From Engelhardtia mirabilis (GTDB lineage Bacteria > Planctomycetota > UBA1135 > GCA-002686595), in contig NZ_CP036287.1 in assembly GCF_007748095.1 (NCBI RefSeq), forward strand, positions 2,604,001-2,668,000: a stretch of 64,000 bases of DNA. Reading direction: 5' to 3'. Shown here piece after piece: positions 1 through 9,184 of this stretch (positions are counted from its first letter, which is position 1; each line of letters begins with the position of its first letter). A program made the translations under genes and the position numbers. Below the pieces are notes generated by a model. The model worked only from the letters and a program-made list of their open reading frames with translations, had not been told where the DNA came from and made no database searches.

Positions 1-105
1 CCGGGTGATCCGCGCCGCGCCGCTCTCGATGGCCGCGGCCGCGAAGACCCGCGCGACCTGGCCGGGTCCGACGATCCCCAGGTTCAGGGGCGCCATGTCG
101 CTCAC
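1..105 (-). CDS. Gfo/Idh/MocA-type oxidoreductase, N-terminal fragment
   Basis: Only the first 35 codons are in the window; the gene continues past the left edge. The GTG start overlaps the TGA stop of the upstream gene (GTGA), so it is the fourth member of the minus-strand operon. The visible N-terminus has the hydrophobic strand and glycine turn of a Rossmann fold (LGIVGPGQVARVF), as at the start of Gfo/Idh/MocA NAD(P)-dependent sugar or inositol dehydrogenases. That family often accompanies DUF1501/DUF1549 genes in Planctomycetota and would fit a sugar-oxidising cytosolic role. The family assignment rests on this short motif and the context only; any other Rossmann dehydrogenase is possible. 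Confidence 0.55.
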   Translation of the reverse strand, partial: MSDMAPLNLGIVGPGQVARVFAAAAIESGAARITR

Positions 106-2393
106 GGGGCGGCCTCCACGACGACGAGGTTGGAGAGTGCGTCGCCGAACAACTCGTGGTCCTCGAACTCCCAGACCAGCTCGCCCGCGGGGGTCAGCTC
201 GACCGCCTGGGGTTGGCCCGGGCCCGCGTGGCAGTTGCCGACGAGCAGGTTCCCGCCGGACAGCTCCTGCAGCGCGGTGGTCCAGGCCAGGCGCACGCCG
301 TACACGTCGTCCTGACCCAGGTGCCAGCGCAGGGAGCCGCTCGGCCGCACGCGCAAGAGGGACGAGCCGTTGCCGGTGGAGATCAGCGTGTCGCCGTCCG
401 CCAGGCGCAGGGCGCAGAAGACCTGGTCGCCGTGGGCCTCGGGTCCGTGGCCGGGCGCGGGCTCGCGGTCGAAGAGCGGCACGTCGTACTCCCAGACCAC
501 CTGGCCGGTGCGGTCGTACTCACGCACGACACCGTCGCGCTCGTGGGCCACGAGGAAGGTGCCGGTGGGGGTCGGGCGCACCAGGCGCGTATCGCTGTGG
601 ACGCTGTGGCCGTCCAGGGTCAGCGGGAACTTGTCGACGATCTCGCCGGCCGCGTCGACGAACACCACGCGCCCGCGCCCGGACTCGGCCACCATCGTCG
701 TGCCGTCCTCGAGCCGGCGGAAGGCGTGGACCTCCACCGGACCCTCGCCGCTGGCGGCCGCGTCGTACTGCCACAGCACCTCGTCCGTGGCCGTGTCGAC
801 CTCGAGCAGGTGGGTCCAACTGTCCTGGAACAGCACGCGGCCGTGCTCGCCGGTGGTCGCGCCGAGCCACTGGATGTCGTGCAGGTCGCGGATGGGGTGC
901 TCCCACAGGAGCTCCGCGTGGCCGATGGCGACCTCGCGCAACAGGGCGATGCGGCCCGTCGACGCGTCGGCGGCCAGGACGCGGCGCACGGGGCGATCGG
1001 CCAGGGGAGCGCTCGGCAGACCGCCGTCGAAGCTGACCTGCAGGTCCTGGCGCTCGGCGGTCAGCTCGGCGACGTCCGCCGGCGTCAGCGCGGTGTCGAA
1101 CAGCACGAGTTGCTCGAGCCGCTCCAGGCCCTCGATCGCCGGCAGGGCGAGGGACGTGACCCGCGTGGAATGCAGGTTGAGGTAGCGCAGGCGCGGCGCG
1201 CGAGCGGCAAGGGTCGCCACCTCCGCGTCGCCGGCGCTGGAGCGTTCCAGGTGCGCGCGGTCCAGGGCCGGGAGCTCGCCCAGGCCCGCGAGGCCCTCGC
1301 CGGCGAGGTCCAGCCCGGCGAGGCGCAGCTCGACCACGCGCTCGGCGATGGGGGCCAGGGCGGCGAGGTTCGCGGCGTCGGGCGTGACGCCGGTGCCTCC
1401 CCAGTCGACTTCCAGCCGCCGCTCGGCAGCCGGTGCGCCGAGGTCGATCACGAGGGCCGCGATGCGCGCGCCGCTCGCGAGGGCGACGTCCGCGACCGTC
1501 GACTCGGCCGCAGCGGCGAGGGCTCGGTTCGTCGAGAGCTCGGCCTCCACGTCGATCTCGGTCGCGCCGCGTTCGATCCAGCGCGCGAGCGCCGCGATCT
1601 CCGCCTCCGCCAGGGGCGCGCCGGTCGGCGGCATGGCGTCCTCGTCGTCTCGGGGCAGGGTCACGCGCTGGTAGATCGTCGAGCCGAGCGGAGCTCCGGG
1701 GCTGACCACCGACAGCAGCCCGTCGAGGAGGTCCAGGCGCAGGTCGCCCTTGGACTTCGACTCCCCGTGGCACTCGAAGCAGCGTCGCTCGAGGGCCCCG
1801 AGCACGAGCGTCGCATCGGCGCGGGCGGCGGTGCTGCCCTCGAACTCGCCGTCGGACGCCGCCAGCAGGCTGGCCGCGGAGCCGTCCGTGGCCGCAGGCT
1901 CGCGCGGCGGCCCGCCGAGCAGCACCGCCAGCACCGGCGGCGCCTTCTCGCTCAAGAACCTCGCACCGTGGGTCAACTCGCCCCCGTGGTGCCCCGCGAT
2001 GACGGTCAAGCCTGCGCAGGCCACCAGGGCCACACGCCGCGCGACCGAGGACCACTCCGAGCGGCCGAACAGGTCGAGCAGCGCGACGAGGGTGGCGACA
2101 ACGGCCACGGCGATGCCGAGCAGGCGGTGCTCGTCCACCAGCTCGCCGGCGTAATCGGCTTCGCGCCCGAGCAACCAACCGCTGCTCGCCGCGATCGCGG
2201 CCGAGAGGGCCAGGCCGACGATCACCAGCCGTCGCGGGACCGCGGCCGAGGCGCGGAAGGCGGAGACGGCTTCCAGCAGGAACGCTGCCGCCAAGAGACC
2301 GATCGGCAGGTGCAACAGCAGCGGGTGCAGGCGCCCGGCGAACTCCAGCCACTGCTCGGTCCCGAACACCTGCGCGGTGCCTTCGACGCTCAA
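102..2393 (-). CDS. Membrane-anchored c-type cytochrome with LRR and C-terminal beta-propeller
   Basis: A 763-residue composite protein. Residues about 20-160 form a multi-helix membrane region beginning HPLLLHLPIGLL, typical of DUF2231. Residues 205-209 are the haem-binding CFECH motif, with a possible axial methionine at 254 (DAMPP), as in the planctomycete cytochrome C module. Residues about 335-445 are leucine-rich repeats, and about 470-763 form a beta-propeller with repeated LWEH, LWQYD and VWEYD blades, resembling arylsulfotransferase or PQQ-like domains. The start is a TTG overlapping the preceding stop as TTGA; a GTG at 2369 is the alternative. It follows DUF1501 in a coupled operon and is followed at once by an oxidoreductase. 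I infer an envelope electron-transfer or sensing role on the periplasmic side; the substrate is unknown. Confidence 0.8.
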   Translation of the reverse strand: MSVEGTAQVFGTEQWLEFAGRLHPLLLHLPIGLLAAAFLLEAVSAFRASAAVPRRLVIVGLALSAAIAASSGWLLGREADYAGELVDEHRLLGIAVAVVATLVALLDLFGRSEWSSVARRVALVACAGLTVIAGHHGGELTHGARFLSEKAPPVLAVLLGGPPREPAATDGSAASLLAASDGEFEGSTAARADATLVLGALERRCFECHGESKSKGDLRLDLLDGLLSVVSPGAPLGSTIYQRVTLPRDDEDAMPPTGAPLAEAEIAALARWIERGATEIDVEAELSTNRALAAAAESTVADVALASGARIAALVIDLGAPAAERRLEVDWGGTGVTPDAANLAALAPIAERVVELRLAGLDLAGEGLAGLGELPALDRAHLERSSAGDAEVATLAARAPRLRYLNLHSTRVTSLALPAIEGLERLEQLVLFDTALTPADVAELTAERQDLQVSFDGGLPSAPLADRPVRRVLAADASTGRIALLREVAIGHAELLWEHPIRDLHDIQWLGATTGEHGRVLFQDSWTHLLEVDTATDEVLWQYDAAASGEGPVEVHAFRRLEDGTTMVAESGRGRVVFVDAAGEIVDKFPLTLDGHSVHSDTRLVRPTPTGTFLVAHERDGVVREYDRTGQVVWEYDVPLFDREPAPGHGPEAHGDQVFCALRLADGDTLISTGNGSSLLRVRPSGSLRWHLGQDDVYGVRLAWTTALQELSGGNLLVGNCHAGPGQPQAVELTPAGELVWEFEDHELFGDALSNLVVVEAAP

Positions 2394-3886
2394 GCCAGCA
2401 CCTTGTGGATCGGCTCCGCGCCCTCGACGCCGACGAGCTTCTGGTCGAGCCCGCTGAAGAAGTAGGTCAGCCCGTTCGGGTCCAAGCCCATCAGGTGCAG
2501 GATCGTCGCGTGCAGGCGTTTCACGTGATAGCGGTCCTCGACCGCCTTCGAGCCCAGCTCGTCGGTCGCGCCGACGCTGGTCCCACCCTTCACGCCACCC
2601 CCGGCCATCCACATGGTGAAGCCCCACGAGTTGTGGTCGCGCCCGGTGCCCTCGGCGTACTCGGCCGTGGGTTGGCGCCCGAACTCGCCGCCCCAGACGA
2701 CCAGGGTCTCGTCGAGCAGCCCGCGCCGCTCGAGGTCGACCAGCAGCGCCGCGATCGGCCGATCGGTGCGCCCCGCGTGGCGCGTGTGGTTGAACACCAG
2801 GTCCCCGTGGGCGTCCCAGTTGTCGTCGTTGTGGCCGCCGCCGGAGTAGATCTGGATGAAGCGCACGCCGCGCTCCACCAGGCGTCGCGCCAGCAGACAC
2901 TTCGAACCGAAGTCGTGGGTGACCGGGTCGCCCAGGCCGAAGAGCTCGCGCGTCGCGGCACTCTCGGCGCTCAAGTCCACGGCTTCGGGCGCCGCAGACT
3001 GCATGCGGTAGGCCAGCTCGAACTGCTCCAACCGCGCCGCCAACTCGGGGTTTCCAGCGCGCGCCTGGGCGTGCAGCCCGTTCTCCTGGGCCAGGTGATC
3101 GAGGAGCAACCGCTGGGCGGCTGCGTCCATGCCCTGCGGGCGTTCGAGGGCCAAGATCGGGGCGCCTTGCGTCCGGATCTGGACCCCCTGCAAGGACGCC
3201 GGCATGTAGCCGCTGGTCCAGTTCTTCGCACCGCTGATCGGACCGCCGCTCTCGTCCAGCATCACCACGTAGCCCGGCAGGTCGCGGTTCAGCGTGCCCA
3301 GGCCGTAGTTGACCCAGGAGCCCAGGCTCGGGTGGCCGGAGATGATCCGGCCCGTGTTCATGTTCAAGAGCGCCGAGCCGTGGATCGGACTCTCGGCGTA
3401 CATGCCGTGCAGGAAGGCGATCTTGTCGACCTGGGTACCGAGGCAGGGGAACAGGTCCGAGACCTGCTTGCCGCACTCGCCGTAGGGCCGGAAGCGCCAG
3501 CGCGGCGCGACCAGGCGCCCGCCGGGCCGCTTGCCCTGGCGGCCGAAGGTCGGCACGTCGACCGTGCGACCGTCGAGTCCGTAGAGGTGCGGCTTGTGGT
3601 CGAAGGTGTCGATCTGGCTCGGCCCGCCGTACATGAACAGGAAGATCACGTGCTTGGCGCGCGCGATGCGCTCCGCGCTCATCGGACGCCCGGCGACGGG
3701 GTTCGCGCCCGAGCCGTCGGCCGCGCGGGCCTGGGCGCCGAGGAACTCCGAGCCGAGCATGCCGGTCAACGCCACGGCGCCGAAACCACCGGCGGTGTCC
3801 CAAAGGAACTGACGGCGCGAGGTGACGCAGGCGCGACCGTGGGGCGCAGCAGCGTCGCGAGAGGGCTGCGGTTCGTCGGCGTGCAT
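2390..3886 (-). CDS. DUF1501 family protein with Tat signal
   Basis: A 498-residue secreted protein of the DUF1501 family, related to the alkaline phosphatase/sulfatase fold and abundant in Planctomycetota. The N-terminus carries a twin-arginine motif (SRRQFLWD, residues 23-30) followed by a hydrophobic stretch ending AQARAAD, so export in folded form is likely. The body keeps the family landmarks: the FMYGGPSQIDTFDHKP segment, the GGHNDDNWDAHGDL segment and the GRDHNSWGF segment. The ATG overlaps the upstream TGA (TGATG), and the end overlaps the next start. DUF1501 genes normally follow a DUF1549/DUF1553 gene, exactly as here; the pair is thought to act in breakdown of complex carbon, but no reaction has been firmly assigned. 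Confidence 0.93.
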   Translation of the reverse strand: MHADEPQPSRDAAAPHGRACVTSRRQFLWDTAGGFGAVALTGMLGSEFLGAQARAADGSGANPVAGRPMSAERIARAKHVIFLFMYGGPSQIDTFDHKPHLYGLDGRTVDVPTFGRQGKRPGGRLVAPRWRFRPYGECGKQVSDLFPCLGTQVDKIAFLHGMYAESPIHGSALLNMNTGRIISGHPSLGSWVNYGLGTLNRDLPGYVVMLDESGGPISGAKNWTSGYMPASLQGVQIRTQGAPILALERPQGMDAAAQRLLLDHLAQENGLHAQARAGNPELAARLEQFELAYRMQSAAPEAVDLSAESAATRELFGLGDPVTHDFGSKCLLARRLVERGVRFIQIYSGGGHNDDNWDAHGDLVFNHTRHAGRTDRPIAALLVDLERRGLLDETLVVWGGEFGRQPTAEYAEGTGRDHNSWGFTMWMAGGGVKGGTSVGATDELGSKAVEDRYHVKRLHATILHLMGLDPNGLTYFFSGLDQKLVGVEGAEPIHKVLA

Positions 3887-6849
3887 CAGTCGAGCCAGAG
3901 GAACTCGTTGCGATTCATGAGCGCGAGGGCGAACAGCTCGAGGGCGCGTCGCTCGTCCAGGGCGTAGCCGTCGCGCAGATCGACCAAGAAGGCCTCCGCG
4001 CGCTCGACCTCACCGTCCAGGGGCGCGCGGCACAGGGCGCGTTCGATGCCGAGGGAAAGGCGGGCGCGCGGATCGTCCGTAGCGGCGATCAGGGCCTCCG
4101 CGAGGGCGGCCGCACGCCCGTTCACGAACTCGCCGTTGAGGGTCAGGAGGGCCTGGGTCGGCACGTTGGTCGGAAAGCGCGCCGGGCAGGGCAGGTCGGG
4201 GTCGGGCTGGTCGTGGGCCGCCAGCAGCGGCTCGCGCAGGGAGCGCTTGACGTGCACGTAGAGGCTGCGCCGTGCGGCCTGGGCCGGGGTCGCCTGGCCC
4301 CAGGCCTCCGTGGGCCGCGAGGCGGTCGCCAGCACCTCGGCGGGTAGAGGCGGGAAGACGCTGGGACCGAAGCGCTCGGGCTCGAGCTCGCCGCTGACCG
4401 CGAGGGTCGCGTCGCGGAACTCCTCGGCCGTGAGTCGGCGCGGCTCGTAGCGCCAATAGAGGTCGTTCCGCGGATCGGCCGCCAGGGACGCGTCCGGACC
4501 GACGGTGGCCATGCGGTAGGTGCGGCTCTCCATCAGGTAGCGCTGCAGCGACTTCCTGGACCAGCCGCGCGCGATCAGCTCGCAGGCCAGGTGGTCGAGG
4601 AGCTGCGGGTGGGTCGGCAGGTCGCCCAGGCGGCCGAAGTCGCCGGAGGTGCGGCACAGGCCGCGGCCGAAGACCGACTGCCACAGGCGGTTGGCCTCCA
4701 CCCGCGCGGCCAGGTGGGCGCCGCCGTCGAAGAGCCAGCCTGCGAGGGCGCGGCGGCGACCGCTCGACTCGGCCTCCAAGGAGACCTCGGGGAACGCGAG
4801 CGGGCCCGCGCCGGTTCGGGTGCCCACGGACCAGGCCCTCGGCGTCCCCGGTCCGACCTCGTCGCCGGGGGCGTGGACGCTGCCGCGCAGGTGCACGAAT
4901 TGCGCCGGGGGCTCGCCGCCGCGCTCGTAGGCGACCTGGGCCGGGAAGGGCTCGGCCACCGGTGCGGTCAGCAGGGCCGCGCGTTCGTCGAGCGCGAGCT
5001 TGCAACGGCGCGCGAGGCCGTCGTCCGCGCGCTGGGGCAACAGGTTCTCGAGCGCCGCGAGGGTCGCCCCCTCCGCATCCCCGTCCCGCCCGGTGTCGAG
5101 GCCCGCGTCCAGGTACTGCCCGCCGGCGGTCTGGGTGCAGTCGAGCGCCAGCACGTTGCGCCCGACCACCAGGGCGGCGAGGGCGGTGTCGTCCAACTGG
5201 AACTCGCCGTAGTCCACGCGATAGCCCTCGCGGTGCAGCACGCGCTGGCCGTTGAGGAACACCGTCACGTCCTCGTCGTGGTGCAGGGCGAGGCGCAGAG
5301 CGGACGGGATCGCGTCCAGGCGGAAGGTCGTGCGCAGTTGGATGCGCGCGCTGTCCCAGACGGTTCCGACGCGGGCGCCGGGGGTTCCGACCGTGCCGAA
5401 ACCGCCGGGGCCCTCGCTCCAGGTGCTGTCGTCGAAGGCCGGGTTGGTCCAGCCCTCGGTCGCTGAGCCGAAGTGGTAGCGCCAAGCGGCGCCGGCCCCC
5501 CGTGCGTCCGCGACCAGGACCTGACCGGCGCCGCCACTGGGCAGGCCGAAGTCGGCTGCGAACTGCTCGAGCTGCGCGTCGAGCTCCGCGACGCGCGCGT
5601 CGCGCTCGGCGGCCGTCGGCAGGAGCGCGGCGTCGGGAGCGCGGACGTCGCGCGTGGCTCCCGGACCCTGGCCCTGGCTGTAGCCACCCCCGCCGTAGCT
5701 GACCAGGCCGGCGAAGGTGGCGGTGAGCCCGTAGTACTCGCGCTGGCTGATCGGATCGGCCTTGTGGTCGTGACAGCGCGCGCAGCCCATGGTCGTGGCC
5801 ATGAAGACCTGCGACGTGGTGTCGACGATGTCGGCGATCTCGTTCGCGAAGGCCTGCTCGGGATCGGCGGGCTCGTCGTCCCACACGCCCAGCCGGTAGA
5901 AGCCCGTGGCCAAGAGGGCCTCCGCGCGCGCCGCCGGGTCGTCGAGCTCGGTCGCGATCTCGTCGCCGGCCAACTGCAGCGCGGCGAAGCGGTCGTAGGG
6001 CAGGTCCGCATCGAACGCACGCACGACCCAGTCGCGATAGCGCCACACGTTGCGCTTGGCCCCGTCGCGCTCGTAGCCGTTGGTCTCGCCGTAACGCACC
6101 AGATCCAGCCACTGCCGCGCCTGGTGCTCGCCGTAGTGGGGGCTCTCGAAGAGCTCGTCCAGGAGTCCGGACCAGGCGCGCTCGAAGCCGTCGGACTCGA
6201 CCCGCTCGAGGAACCTCGCACGGTCGTCGGAGCTCGGCGGCAGGCCGGTCAGGTCGAAGGTCGCCCGGCGCAGGAGCGCCTCCGGCCTGGCCTGTTCGGC
6301 CGGGCGCAGGCCCCGCTCGTCCAGGCGGTGACCGATGAAGGCGTCGATGGAGGACCGCGACCACTCCTGGTCGAGCACCTCGGGCACCACCGGCGGCACC
6401 AGCGGGTCGTAGGCCCACCAGGGATCGCTCGGCGCGGGCCCGTGGCGCTCCATCGGGTGGGCGTCGGGATCGGCCAGCTGGCCGGCCGCACCCTCGGGCC
6501 AGGTCGCGCCCGCGAGGACCCAGGCTTCGAGCAGGGCCCGGTCCGCCTCGGCCAGGGGCCCCGAGGGCGGCATGGCCAGGCTCGGATCGCCGTAGCCGAT
6601 GACGCGCAGCAGCCGACTCGCGGCTGGGTCGTCGGCCTGCACCTGCGCTCCGCGAGCTCCGCCGAGGGCGAAGGTCGCCCCGTCCGCGAAGGACAGCCCG
6701 CTCTCGCGCTTGGCGCCCCCGTGGCACTCCAGGCAGTTGCGCTCGATCACCGCGCGCACCGCGGCGAACCCGTGACCGTCGGCCTGGGCCGCCGAGGCCA
6801 GCGAGGGCGAGGCGAGGGCCGCAAGGAGGAGCGAGGGAATGGGCTGCAT
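3886..6849 (-). CDS. DUF1549/DUF1553 protein with planctomycete cytochrome C domain
   Basis: A 987-residue exported protein and first gene of the operon. A signal peptide occupies residues 1-22. A cytochrome-c module follows, with the haem motif CLECH at 39-43 and a likely methionine ligand in the LAMPPSGPL segment. DUF1549 (PSCyt2) covers about residues 155-370, including the QWLDLVRYGETNGYERD segment. A second CxxCH (CARCH) lies near residue 410. A central jelly-roll-like region with a sugar-binding look follows, then DUF1553 (PSD1) to the C-terminus, ending in the LMNRNEFLWLD block. The ATG at 6849 precedes the signal peptide. This architecture is a hallmark of Planctomycetota and usually sits in sugar-degradation loci. 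The divergent XylR-like regulator fits that context. Confidence 0.95.
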   Translation of the reverse strand: MQPIPSLLLAALASPSLASAAQADGHGFAAVRAVIERNCLECHGGAKRESGLSFADGATFALGGARGAQVQADDPAASRLLRVIGYGDPSLAMPPSGPLAEADRALLEAWVLAGATWPEGAAGQLADPDAHPMERHGPAPSDPWWAYDPLVPPVVPEVLDQEWSRSSIDAFIGHRLDERGLRPAEQARPEALLRRATFDLTGLPPSSDDRARFLERVESDGFERAWSGLLDELFESPHYGEHQARQWLDLVRYGETNGYERDGAKRNVWRYRDWVVRAFDADLPYDRFAALQLAGDEIATELDDPAARAEALLATGFYRLGVWDDEPADPEQAFANEIADIVDTTSQVFMATTMGCARCHDHKADPISQREYYGLTATFAGLVSYGGGGYSQGQGPGATRDVRAPDAALLPTAAERDARVAELDAQLEQFAADFGLPSGGAGQVLVADARGAGAAWRYHFGSATEGWTNPAFDDSTWSEGPGGFGTVGTPGARVGTVWDSARIQLRTTFRLDAIPSALRLALHHDEDVTVFLNGQRVLHREGYRVDYGEFQLDDTALAALVVGRNVLALDCTQTAGGQYLDAGLDTGRDGDAEGATLAALENLLPQRADDGLARRCKLALDERAALLTAPVAEPFPAQVAYERGGEPPAQFVHLRGSVHAPGDEVGPGTPRAWSVGTRTGAGPLAFPEVSLEAESSGRRRALAGWLFDGGAHLAARVEANRLWQSVFGRGLCRTSGDFGRLGDLPTHPQLLDHLACELIARGWSRKSLQRYLMESRTYRMATVGPDASLAADPRNDLYWRYEPRRLTAEEFRDATLAVSGELEPERFGPSVFPPLPAEVLATASRPTEAWGQATPAQAARRSLYVHVKRSLREPLLAAHDQPDPDLPCPARFPTNVPTQALLTLNGEFVNGRAAALAEALIAATDDPRARLSLGIERALCRAPLDGEVERAEAFLVDLRDGYALDERRALELFALALMNRNEFLWLD

Positions 6850-6856
6850 GGATGGG

Positions 6857-6871
6857 GGAGAGCCGCTCTCC
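6857..6871. promoter_or_regulatory. Palindrome between the divergent operon and regulator
   Basis: A perfect inverted repeat, GGAGAG-CCG-CTCTCC, lies between the two divergent start codons. It sits just downstream of the transcription start predicted for the minus-strand operon and could be the operator of the adjacent XylR-like regulator or a 5' leader hairpin. No second copy was noticed in the window. Confidence 0.4.
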
Positions 6872-6881
6872 GGCGACCTTG

Positions 6882-6891
6882 ACGGTACTGT
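6882..6891. promoter_or_regulatory. Divergent -10 pair sharing TA (6849 / 6939)
   Basis: The decamer ACGGTACTGT contains TACTGT on the plus strand (6886-6891) and TACCGT on the minus strand (6887-6882), sharing the central TA. Each matches a TANNNT -10 hexamer. Predicted leaders are about 25 bases for the minus operon and about 40 for the regulator gene. No clear -35 is visible. Confidence 0.5.
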
Positions 6892-6938
6892 GGGCGCCGC
6901 CCGCGCGGAACGTCCCCTTGGCCACTGACCCGGACCCC

Positions 6939-8153
6939 ATGGACAGCGATCGACCCGACCGGACCGCCTCGGCGGTGGCCTGCGCGGGGTCGGCACCGCC
7001 TCGGACCGGACGCTCGGTACTCCTGGCCCTGTCCTGGTACGACCCCCGGGTGCACCGGGGCGTGGCCCGCTACGCGGCCGAGCGCGGCTGGCGCCTGGAT
7101 GCCCGCATGGCCAACTCGCGCGAGCCGGTCTGGGGTTGGCAGGGGGACGGGGTGCTCTGCAAGCTCGGCTGCACCGCGGTCGACGAGCAGGTGGCCCAGC
7201 TCGTGGCCAGCTTGGGCTTGCCCGCCGTGGACCTCTCGGTCTTCGGTCCGCACCACGGCGTGACGGCGATCGAGTTCGACCCGGACCACATCGGCGCCCT
7301 GGCCGCCGACCACCTGCTCGCGCGCGGGATCCGACACCTCGCCTTCTTCCCCGACCTCGACGCCCCGCCGGTGCGGCTGCGGCGCGAGGGCTTCGCGCGG
7401 GCCCTGGCCGAGCGCGGGCTGGGCCTCTTGGACCTGGCGCCGGTGCAGACCGACCAAGTGGACGGCTGGATCGCGGCCGAGGAGGAGCTCGGTCGCCGCC
7501 TGGCCGAGCTGCCGCGCCCCGTCGGCGTGCTGTGCTTCAACGACACCTGGGGGGCCCAGGTGGTCCATGCGGCCGGGCGCGCGGGGCTGCGGTGTCCCGA
7601 GGACGTGGCCGTGCTGGGCGTCGACAACCAGGCCCTGGCCTGCGAGGCCCTGCCGGTGCCCCTGTCGAGTGTGGCCCTCGATCTGGAAGCCTGGGGCGAG
7701 CGGGCGGCCGCGCGGCTCGACGCCCTGATGGGGGCGCGCGAGCGCGGGGAGCGGCCGACCGAGCCGAGCCTGGAGCGCCTGGCGGTCGGCACCGTGGTCG
7801 CGCGGCGCAGCACCGACCTGGTCGCCGTCGCACACCGCGACGTGGCCGCGGCGGTGGCGTTCATCGCGCAGCACCTGGCCGATCCGGTCCGGGTCGACGC
7901 GGTGGTGGCCGCCGGGCGCCTGTCGCGCTCCGGCCTCAAGCAGGCCTTCGCCCGCCACCTGGGTCGCTCGATCCAGGGCGAGATCGAGCGCGCGCGGCTC
8001 GAGCGCATCCGCGGCCTGCTGCTCTCCACGGATTGGTCGCTCGAGACCATCGCCGGCGAGGTCGGTCTGTCGAGCGCGCGCAGCGTGCACCGCCTGTTCA
8101 CCCGCGGCGGCGAGGCCGGCCCCGCCGAGTTCCGCCGACGCTACAAGGGCTGA
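6939..8153 (+). CDS. XylR-like AraC family transcriptional regulator
   Basis: A 404-residue cytosolic regulator. Residues about 25-285 resemble a LacI/periplasmic-binding-protein-like sensor domain, with the segments VLGVDNQALACEALPVPLSSV and GVLCFNDTWGAQV typical of XylR-type regulators. The last 100 residues are an AraC helix-turn-helix pair (LSRSGLKQAFARHLG and LETIAGEVGLSSARSVHRLF). Such proteins activate transcription on binding a sugar, xylose in the best-known case. The gene is divergent from the DUF1549 operon, its likely target. The ATG at 6939 leaves a normal short N-terminus. The 3' end overlaps the convergent radical SAM gene by 13 bases. The ligand cannot be told from sequence. 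Confidence 0.9.
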   Translation: MDSDRPDRTASAVACAGSAPPRTGRSVLLALSWYDPRVHRGVARYAAERGWRLDARMANSREPVWGWQGDGVLCKLGCTAVDEQVAQLVASLGLPAVDLSVFGPHHGVTAIEFDPDHIGALAADHLLARGIRHLAFFPDLDAPPVRLRREGFARALAERGLGLLDLAPVQTDQVDGWIAAEEELGRRLAELPRPVGVLCFNDTWGAQVVHAAGRAGLRCPEDVAVLGVDNQALACEALPVPLSSVALDLEAWGERAAARLDALMGARERGERPTEPSLERLAVGTVVARRSTDLVAVAHRDVAAAVAFIAQHLADPVRVDAVVAAGRLSRSGLKQAFARHLGRSIQGEIERARLERIRGLLLSTDWSLETIAGEVGLSSARSVHRLFTRGGEAGPAEFRRRYKG

Positions 8154-9184
8154 GCGGCCGTGGCCGGCGTCATCGTCGGCGACTCGTGCCCGACCTCCGC
8201 ATCGGCGGGCGGCTGGTTGAGTGCCTCTTCGGGGTGGTGGGCGGCGTTCTTGTAGAACTCGTTCTCCGACCAGTTGTTCGCGTCCACGCAGGTGCGGCAG
8301 GGTGTCAAGTCCTTCCCGCAGCCGGTCCGCGAGCGCAGGTGGTTCGCGATCGCGCCCCGGTAGGCCCCGTGCAGGGAGTCGCGCATCACGTTGCCGATCG
8401 CCAGGTCCATGTTCGTGTCGAGGTTGCAGGGCGAGAGGTCGCCGCGCCAGTCGATCATCAGGTAGCGCTCGTTCCAGATGTTGCAGGCGTGGGCGCGCAC
8501 GGCCGGGTCGGCCATCTTGCCGCCGTAGCTGAGCATCTGTTTGAGCAGCACCACGTCCTCGGGACCCAAGCGCGGACGCCAGCGCTCGACGAACGGCAGG
8601 CGTTCGCCGGTGTTGTGGGAGCTCTTGACGAAGACCAGGCGCGTGGGGCAATGGTCCGCGAGGCCCAGCCAGTAGTCGATCTTCTCGTTGATCGCATCCA
8701 TGCGATCGGCCTCGTCCACGATGTTGCCGTCCAGGTCGCGGACCTGCCCGGGCCGGGCGCGGTTGAAGACCTCGGGTGTCACCGCGTCCACCGACAGGCG
8801 CGCCAGGTCGAGGCGCACTTCGATCCACTTGGCGAGGGTCTCGCGGGTGACGAGGGACAGGTTCGTGTTGAGCTCGAGGGCGAAGCTCTCGCGGCGCCCC
8901 AGGCGATCGAGGTAGTCGAAGTAGCGCCGGTGCAGGGTCTGTTCGCCGAAGAAGCCGAGCTCGACCCAACCGGCGACGCGCTCGCACTCCTCGACGGAGC
9001 GCTCGAAGACCTCTGGCGACATCATCCCGGTGCGACGGTTGTAGGGCGCGCCGGCCTCGGTGACCCTGTCGCCCGTGAAAGCCTGGGGGCAGATCGGGCA
9101 CTTGAAGTTGCAGGCGTTGGTCAACTCGAGGTCGACCCGCAGGCGTTGTTCTTGGGGGTAGATCGGCGAGACGGGCGCACTCAT
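8141..9184 (-). CDS. Radical SAM/SPASM domain protein
   Basis: A 347-residue enzyme with the radical SAM 4Fe-4S motif C25-x3-C29-x2-C32 (TNACNFKCPIC) near the N-terminus, the following GFFGEQTLH region, and a cysteine-rich SPASM-like C-terminus (CN in the DLSPCNLDTNMDLAIGN segment, then TGCGKDLTPCRTC) that should bind a further cluster. Proteins of this type catalyse radical modification of peptides, sugars or small molecules. The ATG overlaps the stop of the upstream methyltransferase (ATGA), so the two are translated together, and the pair probably acts on one substrate. No precursor-peptide gene is apparent nearby, which argues against a ribosomal peptide system, though a very short one could be missed. 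Substrate unknown. Confidence 0.88.
   Translation of the reverse strand: MSAPVSPIYPQEQRLRVDLELTNACNFKCPICPQAFTGDRVTEAGAPYNRRTGMMSPEVFERSVEECERVAGWVELGFFGEQTLHRRYFDYLDRLGRRESFALELNTNLSLVTRETLAKWIEVRLDLARLSVDAVTPEVFNRARPGQVRDLDGNIVDEADRMDAINEKIDYWLGLADHCPTRLVFVKSSHNTGERLPFVERWRPRLGPEDVVLLKQMLSYGGKMADPAVRAHACNIWNERYLMIDWRGDLSPCNLDTNMDLAIGNVMRDSLHGAYRGAIANHLRSRTGCGKDLTPCRTCVDANNWSENEFYKNAAHHPEEALNQPPADAEVGHESPTMTPATAAQPL

Noticed and set aside
156..3967. Long open frames on the plus strand opposite the minus-strand operon
   Set aside because: They are mirror frames of GC-rich genes: composition is dominated by Arg, Gly, Val and Gln, there are no domain motifs, and the minus-strand frames carry clear family signatures.
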